NCBI GenBank assembly: GCA_050732635.1 | Contig: JBOHRE010000101.1 | Location: 1-10,921, forward strand | Length of the DNA: 10,921 nucleotides | Source of the DNA: JBOHRE01 sp050732635 | GTDB taxonomy: Bacteria > Gemmatimonadota > Gemmatimonadetes > Longimicrobiales > RSA9 | Direction of reading: 5' to 3' | In this document: one piece after another, positions 5,850 through 10,921 of the stretch | How positions within the stretch are numbered: the stretch's first letter is position 1 | How the letters are laid out: each line of letters begins with the position of its first letter | Translations under genes and position numbers: made by a program | Notes under the pieces: generated by a model | Seen by the model: the letters and a program-made list of their open reading frames with translations, nothing else | Databases searched by the model: none | What the model was told of the DNA's origin: nothing

Positions 5850-7447
5850 TGAACACCACGGCAATCAGTGTCGGCTCGCTCGACATGCTGATCGAGCAGG
5901 GTCGCGCCCTCGAACAGGCAGGGAGCTGGAGCGAGGCGCTCGAGGCCTACGAGACCGCGTTCCAGGTGGCGGTGACCGAGCCGAATCCGCGGCGGCAGAC
6001 GGAGATTCTCCGCTGGATCGGCACGGTCTACCGCGAGCGAGGCGATCTCGAGCACGCGCAGGAGCTGTACGAGGCGAGCCGTGCGGTCGCTCAGGCGCAC
6101 GGCCTGACGGATCAGGTCGCCTCGGCGATCAACAGCCTGGCGGCGATCGAGCAGCTCGACGGCCGGCCACAGCAGGCCGAGACGCTGTACCGGCGCGCCC
6201 GCGATCTGGCCGAAGAGGCCGGCGATCACACCATGGTCGGGCTCGTCGAGCAGAACCTCGGCATGCTGGCCAACATTCGTGGCGACGTTCGCGGCGCGCT
6301 GTCGAGCTACCGCTCGGCGCTCGAGCGGGCGCGCCGCGCCGGCGACAGCCGCGCCGCGATCGCCGCGCTCAATAACATGGGCATGGCCCACGTGGACCTC
6401 GACCAGCTCGGCGATGCGCAGCGCAGCTTCGATGAAGCGTTCGAGCTGGCGAGCAGCGCGCGGGACACCTTCTCACTCGGCTACATCCAGCTCAATCGCG
6501 CCGAGCTCTACCTGAAGCGGCAACAGTACGAGCAGGCCCGGCAATGCTGCGATGATGGCTTCGGCATCTTCAATCGGCTCGAGTCGAAGACCGGTCTAGC
6601 CGAGGCGTACAAGTTCTATGGCGTGATCTACCGCGAAACCGGCAAGGTCCACCTGGCCGACATCCACCTCAACCTGTCGCACAATCTGGCGGTGCTGGCG
6701 CAGAACAGGCTGCTGCAGGCGGAGGTGCAGCACGAGTTGGCGCGCGTGCACATGGAGGAGCGGCGCAACCGCGACGCGATCCTCTCGCTCAACGCAGCGC
6801 ACCGTTTGTTCAAGGAGATGCAGGCACGCCGTGAGATGCTCGACATCGAGGAGCAGATCACGGAGCTCGAGGAGACCTACCTGCATGTCGTCGCCCGTTG
6901 GGGCACGGAAGCGATCGAGGGCAAGGATCCCTACACGCTTGGTCATTCCAGGCGCGTCGCCGATTACGCGGCCCGGCTGGCAGTCGCGCTCGGCATTGAT
7001 GGCCACGATCTGTCCTGGCTCAAGGTTGGTGCGTTCCTGCATGATGTCGGCAAGACGGTCGTGCCCTCGAGCGTGCTCACCAAAGGTGGCGCGCTCAGCG
7101 ACGACGAGTGGGACCTGATGCGACGACACAGTATCGTCGGCGATCAGATCGTGACGGGTCTCGATCTGCCCTACGACGTCGCGCCGCTCGTCCGCCATCA
7201 TCACGAGCGCTGGGACGGCGAGGGCTATCCGGATCGGCTCGCCGGCGAGGGCATTCCGCTCCTGGCGCGCGTGCTGACGGTCGCCGATGTCTACGACGCG
7301 TTGACCACGGAGCGTCATTACCGGGGCGCATTCGAGCCCAGCCAAGCGATTCGCATCCTGCGCACGGAAGCGGGCCGCTCGCTCGATCCGTCGCTGGTGC
7401 CGATCTTCGAGCGGGATGTCTTCGAGCCGCTGACTGCGGCCACCTGA
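5846..7447 (+). CDS. TPR-repeat protein with C-terminal HD-GYP phosphodiesterase domain
   Basis: 533 aa, with no signal peptide or membrane segment, so cytoplasmic. Two adjacent ATGs (5846 and 5849) follow GGAGGA at 5840-5845; the second has the more workable spacing. Residues about 12-330 form a run of seven or eight tetratricopeptide-type helical hairpins (for example ALEQAGSWSEALEAYETAF, and the AALNNMGMAHVDLDQLGDA repeat). A helical linker at 325-350 leads into the HD-GYP domain (about 353-530). Its hallmarks are all present: His367, HDVGK with His399 and Asp400, His428, HHHERWDGEGYP (451-462) and VADVYDAL with Asp481. The domain should therefore be active. Family role: metal-dependent hydrolysis of cyclic di-GMP, or 3',3'-cGAMP in some members; sequence alone does not separate the two. 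The TPR part likely receives a protein signal in place of the usual receiver domain. The overlap with the lipoprotein gene (ATGA) implies translational coupling. Domain calls are firm; substrate and partner are inference. Confidence 0.93.
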   Translation: MMNTTAISVGSLDMLIEQGRALEQAGSWSEALEAYETAFQVAVTEPNPRRQTEILRWIGTVYRERGDLEHAQELYEASRAVAQAHGLTDQVASAINSLAAIEQLDGRPQQAETLYRRARDLAEEAGDHTMVGLVEQNLGMLANIRGDVRGALSSYRSALERARRAGDSRAAIAALNNMGMAHVDLDQLGDAQRSFDEAFELASSARDTFSLGYIQLNRAELYLKRQQYEQARQCCDDGFGIFNRLESKTGLAEAYKFYGVIYRETGKVHLADIHLNLSHNLAVLAQNRLLQAEVQHELARVHMEERRNRDAILSLNAAHRLFKEMQARREMLDIEEQITELEETYLHVVARWGTEAIEGKDPYTLGHSRRVADYAARLAVALGIDGHDLSWLKVGAFLHDVGKTVVPSSVLTKGGALSDDEWDLMRRHSIVGDQIVTGLDLPYDVAPLVRHHHERWDGEGYPDRLAGEGIPLLARVLTVADVYDALTTERHYRGAFEPSQAIRILRTEAGRSLDPSLVPIFERDVFEPLTAAT

Positions 7448-7583
7448 TCCGCGGCCGCGCGAGCGGCTCAAGGAACTACCGCGACCCAGGACATGGACGT
7501 GTTGCGCCGCCGCCGCCATCTACTGCCGATCGTGACCTGAAAGCCGGGCGGGCGGGCTCAGGCGCCTGCCGCGGCTCACGCTT

Positions 7584-7612
7584 CGAGCCCCTGCCATCCC
7601 GGCGGGGGCTCG
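7584..7612 (+). terminator. Strong hairpin after the HD-GYP gene
   Basis: The arm CGAGCCCCTGCC pairs with GGCGGGGGCTCG as a 12-bp stem (one U-G wobble) around the 5-base loop ATCCC. It is followed by TTGCATCTGT, a poor T-run. It lies 136 bp after the HD-GYP stop and 66 bp before the next start. It may be an intrinsic terminator of the lipoprotein/HD-GYP unit. If a promoter lies upstream of it, it could act as an attenuator for the VIT/VWA operon. Confidence 0.6.
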
Positions 7613-7668
7613 TTGCATCTGTGCAAGCCACAGCGGGCTCGACGTCATCAGGGGCATCCCGTATGCTC

Positions 7669-7674
7669 GGAGGA
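7669..7674 (+). promoter_or_regulatory. Ribosome binding site GGAGGA fixing the VIT/VWA start at 7679
   Basis: GGAGG ends 5 bases before ATG 7679, and that ATG begins a clean signal peptide. The frame is open further upstream to a TTG at 7613, but that start lies beside the hairpin and would add a polar, non-signal N-terminus. Confidence 0.8.
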
Positions 7675-7678
7675 AGAC

Positions 7679-9859
7679 ATGCGCCTCATGATGACGCTCG
7701 CGTTGCTGGCATTCGGCCCGGCCGCGGCGGCTGCACAGGGATGGATCGAGCCGCGGCCCGGCTTTCCGGGCGGCGTCGTAAAGCTGCGCACCGCGGTCGT
7801 CGTGCGCGTCAGCGATCGCGTGGCCCGCATCGAGGTCGAGGAGTGGTTCCGCAACACCGGCGGCGGCCTGGCCGAAGGCGACTACCTGTATCCGCTTGCT
7901 GGCGAAGCCGTCTTCTCCGACGTCTCGCTGTTCCAGGGCGACGAGGAGCTGCGCGGCGAGACCATGGACGCCGAGGAGGCTCGGCGCATCTACGAGGAGA
8001 TCGTGCGCCGCAAGCGCGATCCGGCGTTGATCGAGCTCGTGGGCCACGGCCTGCTGCGCGCGCGCGTCTTTCCCATCGGCGCCGGCGAGACGCGCAAGCT
8101 GACGCTGCGCTACACGCAGCTACTCGACCGCGCCGGCGACGCGCACCAGTTTCGCTACAGCGCATTCGGCCGCGCGCGCGGCACCATCGCGCCCGGCGCA
8201 CAGCCGGCGCCGCTGGACTTCAGCATGGTCGTCGAGGAGGCCGCTCGCTACGCAGAGCCCTTCTCGGCCACGCATTCACTGGTGGTCCGGCGCGATGAGG
8301 GGCGCCTGCGCGTGCGGCTGGAGCAGGAGCTGACGAGCGACGTCGCCATCTTCCTACCGCTGGCGCGGCCGACCGTCGGCGTGTCGCTGGCCACCTACCG
8401 TACGCCTGCGCAGGACGGCTATTTCATGCTGACCCTCACGCCGGGCGCCGCTCCCGACATCCAGGTGCCCCGCGATCTCACCGTCGTCGTCGATGTGTCG
8501 GGCTCCATGGCCGGATCCAAGATCGAGCAGGCGAAGGGTGCGCTGCGGCAGCTCATCGGCACACTCGGCGCGGATGATCGGTTCCGGCTCATCGCGTTCG
8601 GCAATGATGTTCGCACCTACGCAGCGGATTGGCGGCCGGCCACGGCGAACGAGCTGGGCGGCGCGCGCGAGTGGATCGCAGGACTGCAACCTGCGGGCGG
8701 CACGAACATCGAGGGCGCACTCGAGGCAGCGTTTCGCGGTGCCGCGCCCGACAATGGACGGCTGGCCGTCATCGTGTTCCTCACCGATGGGCTGCCCACG
8801 ATCGGCGAGCGCGATCCGGAGCGGCTCGCAGGCTTCGCCGAGCGGCAGGCGCGGCAGCGCCGCGTCTTCGCGTTCGGCATCGGCTACGATGTGAACACCT
8901 ACCTGCTCGACAGGCTCGGAGCTGCGGGGCGGGGCAGTGCGCAATACGTGCAGCCTGGCGAGGACGTGGAGGCGGCGGTTTCCGGCCTCGCGCTCAAGAT
9001 CCGCCACCCCGTCCTGACGGATCTCGAGATCGTCGATGCGCCGGCGCAGCTGCGCGAGATCTACCCCGCGCAGCTACCGGACCTGTTCAGCGGCGAAGAG
9101 CTCGTCGTCTTCGGCCGTTACCATGAGCCGGGCGCGGCCGCCGGCACGCTGTCCATTGTCGGTCGGCGCGCGGGCCGCGCCGAGCGATTCACCAGTCGTG
9201 TCGACTTCGCCGAGGTCGCGCACGCGAACGACTACATCCCCCGGCTCTGGGCCTCGCGCAAGCTGGGTGAGCTGACGCGCAGGCTGCGTCTCGAGGGGCC
9301 GGATCGACGGCTGGAGGAGGAGATCCGCACGCACGCGCTCCGTTACGGCCTGCTCAGCGAGTTCACTGCCCACCTGGTGCAGGAACCGGAGACGATGGTC
9401 GCCGAGCTGGCGCGCGACGGCGTCGCGCGCAGACTCGCGCCGCAGGCCGCGACCGGCCGGGCTGCCGTGGCCGGCGCCGAAGTGGCTCGCCGCCAGCGCG
9501 AGTCCAGCTCGGTTGCCGACCTGATCCAGATCGAGCAGGCAGCCGTGCCTCCGTCGGTCGCATCCGCCAGCGAGCTGCGCCGCGTCGCCGCCCGGCTCTT
9601 CCGTCTCGTCGACGGGGTATGGACCGACGCGCAGCACACGCCCGACAGCCGAACGGTGGCCGTGCAGGCCTTCAGTCAGGCCTACTTCGAGCTGCTGCGC
9701 GCATTGCCCGAGCTGGAGCCCTACCTCGCGGCCTTCGACCGCATGGTCGTGGCCGGTGAGCGCGTCGCCATTCGCATTGATGCCGACGGACGCGCTTCGC
9801 TCAGCCGCGAAGAGCTGCAGCGGATCACCCGTGAATTCAGGGCCGTAGCCGATCGGTGA
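7679..9859 (+). CDS. Exported VIT and von Willebrand factor A domain protein
   Basis: 726 aa from ATG 7679. Residues 1-20 are a signal peptide (hydrophobic core, Ala-rich end before Gln20-Gly21). Residues about 31-150 form a VIT domain (VEEWFRNTGGGLAEGDYLYPL; EARRIYEEIVRRKRDPALIE; FPIGAGETRKLTLRYTQLL). Residues about 265-440 form a VWA domain with a complete metal-ion-dependent adhesion site: DVSGS (Asp272, Ser274, Ser276), Thr342 in GGTNIEGAL, and Asp370 in FLTDG. A further region contains LRYGLLSEFTAHLVQEP (555-570), usual in VIT/VWA proteins, then a charged linker and a C-terminal module with DGVWTD (645-650). No C-terminal membrane anchor or sorting signal is seen, so the product is predicted to be periplasmic or secreted. 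Family role: divalent-metal-dependent protein or ligand binding; no enzyme activity is implied. The stop overlaps the GTG start of the ECF sigma gene by four bases, which suggests the protein takes part in that sigma factor's signalling or is made under the same conditions. The bacterial role is otherwise unknown. Confidence 0.92.
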   Translation: MRLMMTLALLAFGPAAAAAQGWIEPRPGFPGGVVKLRTAVVVRVSDRVARIEVEEWFRNTGGGLAEGDYLYPLAGEAVFSDVSLFQGDEELRGETMDAEEARRIYEEIVRRKRDPALIELVGHGLLRARVFPIGAGETRKLTLRYTQLLDRAGDAHQFRYSAFGRARGTIAPGAQPAPLDFSMVVEEAARYAEPFSATHSLVVRRDEGRLRVRLEQELTSDVAIFLPLARPTVGVSLATYRTPAQDGYFMLTLTPGAAPDIQVPRDLTVVVDVSGSMAGSKIEQAKGALRQLIGTLGADDRFRLIAFGNDVRTYAADWRPATANELGGAREWIAGLQPAGGTNIEGALEAAFRGAAPDNGRLAVIVFLTDGLPTIGERDPERLAGFAERQARQRRVFAFGIGYDVNTYLLDRLGAAGRGSAQYVQPGEDVEAAVSGLALKIRHPVLTDLEIVDAPAQLREIYPAQLPDLFSGEELVVFGRYHEPGAAAGTLSIVGRRAGRAERFTSRVDFAEVAHANDYIPRLWASRKLGELTRRLRLEGPDRRLEEEIRTHALRYGLLSEFTAHLVQEPETMVAELARDGVARRLAPQAATGRAAVAGAEVARRQRESSSVADLIQIEQAAVPPSVASASELRRVAARLFRLVDGVWTDAQHTPDSRTVAVQAFSQAYFELLRALPELEPYLAAFDRMVVAGERVAIRIDADGRASLSREELQRITREFRAVADR

Positions 9860-10359
9860 GCACGGACTGGGAGAGCATCTACCGCGATACCTATCCCGCG
9901 CTCGTTCGCTTTCTGCACCGCAAGGTGTGGGATGCCGACCGGGCGCGGGACCTGGCGCAGGAGGCGTTCGTGCGGGCGCTGACGCATGAGCCGCAGCAGC
10001 CGCGGGCCTGGCTGTTTCGAGTCGCGGGCAATCTGGCCCGGGATGAGGCCCGGCAGGTGCTGCGGCGTCGCAAGCACCTGACCGTGTTGCGTGGCGGGGC
10101 GGAGACGGCCTCGGCGGTCGATCCACGGAACGATCTGGAGCGCGCCGAGCGCGAGACGGCGGTACGTCAGGCACTGGAGCGGCTGAGCGAACGCGACCGC
10201 GACGCGCTCCTGCTCTGGGACGCCGGGCTCGACTACACGCAGATCGCCGAGCACACCGGCCTCGCCGTCGGCGCGGTCGGGACGACGCTGGCGCGCGCCC
10301 GGCGGCGGCTCGTTGAAGCGTATCATTCGATCGAGGGTGAACATGTCGCACGTGGCTGA
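9856..10359 (+). CDS. ECF-type RNA polymerase sigma factor
   Basis: 167 aa. The GTG start at 9856 overlaps the preceding stop (GTGA). No ribosome site is visible, so translation probably depends on the upstream gene. Sigma region 2 spans about 9-75: YPALVRFLHRKV, the DLAQEAFVRAL stretch of region 2.2 (32-42), and WLFRVAGNLARDEAR (52-66), the region 2.3-2.4 that melts and reads the -10 element. Sigma region 4 spans about 102-157, with the helix-turn-helix YTQIAEHTGLAVGAVGTTLARARRRL that reads the -35 element. Sigma regions 1 and 3 are absent, and length and order are those of the extracytoplasmic-function group. It would direct RNA polymerase to a small regulon in response to an envelope signal. 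The gene after it encodes the likely cognate anti-sigma factor and overlaps it by 17 bp. I cannot assign a numbered ECF group or target promoter motif. Confidence 0.95.
   Translation: MSTDWESIYRDTYPALVRFLHRKVWDADRARDLAQEAFVRALTHEPQQPRAWLFRVAGNLARDEARQVLRRRKHLTVLRGGAETASAVDPRNDLERAERETAVRQALERLSERDRDALLLWDAGLDYTQIAEHTGLAVGAVGTTLARARRRLVEAYHSIEGEHVARG
10333..10337 (+). promoter_or_regulatory. Ribosome binding site GAGGG for the anti-sigma gene, inside the sigma gene
   Basis: GAGGG ends 5 bases before ATG 10343 and lies within the last codons of the sigma factor gene. It supports the 17-bp overlap and gives the anti-sigma gene its own initiation signal. Confidence 0.7.
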
Positions 10360-10921
10360 AGGTCGGCTGCACGCCTATCTCGATGGCGCGTTGCCGGCGC
10401 CGGAACGCGAGGCGGTCGGCGCGCACGTTCGAGGCTGTTCCGTCTGCGCGGAACGCCTGGCTGAGGCTGAGCGGCTCCGCGAGCAGAGCCGCTTCATCCT
10501 GGCCGCTGCGGCGCCGCAGCCGTCGGTGCCGCCATTCGCCGAGCTGACCGCGCGCTCGCAGGGCGGCGTGACGCGGCGCAGCGCGCCCCGCGGCTGGCAG
10601 ACTCTATCCTGGGCCGCGAGCGTGGCCTTCGCGCTGCTGATCGGCTGGTATGCTCGTGATCTGCTGCTCGCGCCCTTGGGCACGACCGACGCAACCCCAC
10701 CCGGCGCGCCCGCCGGTGCGCCGGCTGGTGCTGTCGGCGATGCCGCTCCCGGCGCCGGTGTCGCGCTCGATTCAGCGGCCGCGACCCCGGTGGCTGGGGC
10801 AGCGCGTCAGCGGCCGGATGCGGATGCGAGCCGCACAGTGCGGCCGACGGTCGGGCCGGCCGCTGCCGAGCCGCAGCCTGCCCAGCCGCAGCGCGCGGAG
10901 TCGCAGCGCGCGGAGTCGCAG
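10343..10921 (+). CDS. Membrane anti-sigma factor with ZAS zinc motif (partial, runs off the window)
   Basis: 193 codons are visible with no stop before the right edge. Residues 1-40 form a zf-HC2/ZAS anti-sigma domain: LHAYLDGALPAPEREAVGAH followed by H-x3-C-x2-C (His28, Cys32, Cys35). One predicted transmembrane helix lies at about 86-104 (WQTLSWAASVAFALLIGWYA). The part after it is rich in Ala, Pro, Gly and Gln, contains no cysteine, and would form a flexible extracytoplasmic tail; it ends in two copies of RAESQ at the edge. Topology: N-terminus in the cytoplasm holding the sigma factor, tail outside. ZAS proteins bind and hold ECF sigma factors inactive until an envelope or redox signal releases them. 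Gene order and the 17-bp overlap make the preceding ECF protein the partner. Whether a folded sensor domain follows beyond the window is unknown. Confidence 0.88.
   Translation, partial: MSHVAEGRLHAYLDGALPAPEREAVGAHVRGCSVCAERLAEAERLREQSRFILAAAAPQPSVPPFAELTARSQGGVTRRSAPRGWQTLSWAASVAFALLIGWYARDLLLAPLGTTDATPPGAPAGAPAGAVGDAAPGAGVALDSAAATPVAGAARQRPDADASRTVRPTVGPAAAEPQPAQPQRAESQRAESQ
10892..10921 (+). repeat. Tandem 15-bp direct repeat coding for RAESQ
   Basis: Two identical, adjacent copies of CGCGCGGAGTCGCAG, in frame within the anti-sigma tail, end exactly at the window edge, so more copies may follow. Identical codons in both copies suggest a recent duplication or slippage. Confidence 0.8.

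Noticed and set aside
7472..7503. GGAAC followed by GGACGTG as a possible ECF-type promoter for autoregulation of the sigma operon
   Set aside because: The spacing to the CGT-like element is about 21 bases, not 16-17, and the hairpin at 7584-7612 lies between it and the gene.
7613..7678. TTG at 7613 as start of the VIT/VWA protein
   Set aside because: No ribosome site. The extra 22 residues are polar and would bury the signal peptide; GGAGGA supports ATG 7679.
7108..8298. 396-codon plus-strand frame spanning the end of HD-GYP and the start of VIT/VWA
   Set aside because: Arg-rich, out of frame with two well-supported genes, and runs through the intergenic hairpin; a shadow.
9074..10426. 450-codon open frame on the minus strand across the VIT/VWA, sigma and anti-sigma genes
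   Set aside because: It is antisense to three genes with clear domains, is rich in Arg/Pro/Ala as expected of a high-GC shadow frame, and shows no domain.

Overview
The window is high-GC DNA (by eye about two thirds G+C) from a didermal bacterium. It holds nine protein-coding loci with tight spacing and several start/stop overlaps. No rRNA, tRNA, CRISPR array, insertion sequence or phage gene was seen. Several traits would suit Gemmatimonadota or a similar phylum (Acidobacteriota is the alternative): a lipoprotein ending in a HFSGY motif, a VIT/VWA protein beside an ECF sigma factor, an Nramp-like transporter lacking the usual metal motifs, and an intergenic CTCTGCG inverted repeat. This placement is inference from gene style, not from a marker gene.

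Region 1 (6-1840, + strand): an exported protein with a barrel-like N-terminal part and a C-terminal amicyanin-type copper domain. Six bases later comes a short-chain dehydrogenase/reductase that is broken by a single-base frameshift near 1157. Region 2 (1961-3694, + strand): a membrane transporter of the Nramp superfamily in which the canonical metal-binding motifs are replaced. It converges on a minus-strand exported polysaccharide deacetylase (3786-4835). The gap between their stop codons is filled by a 75-bp imperfect inverted repeat that probably terminates transcription both ways. Region 3 (4836-5255) has no gene. It carries two dyads and a candidate minus-strand promoter.

Region 4 (5256-7447, + strand) is a two-gene, start/stop-overlapping unit: a lipoprotein followed by a cytoplasmic TPR protein with an HD-GYP domain, which is probably a cyclic-dinucleotide phosphodiesterase. 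A 12-bp-stem hairpin at 7584-7612 follows it. Region 5 (7679 to the window end, + strand) is a three-gene overlapping unit: an exported VIT plus von Willebrand A protein, an ECF sigma factor, and a membrane anti-sigma factor with a zinc-binding ZAS motif, which runs off the right edge.

The two right-hand units both look like envelope-to-cytoplasm signalling. One pairs an envelope lipoprotein with second-messenger turnover. The other pairs an exported metal-dependent adhesion-type protein with a sigma/anti-sigma switch. Whether they interact cannot be read from the sequence. The VIT/VWA-ECF-ZAS unit is the best candidate for a poorly described system, but each domain is individually familiar.
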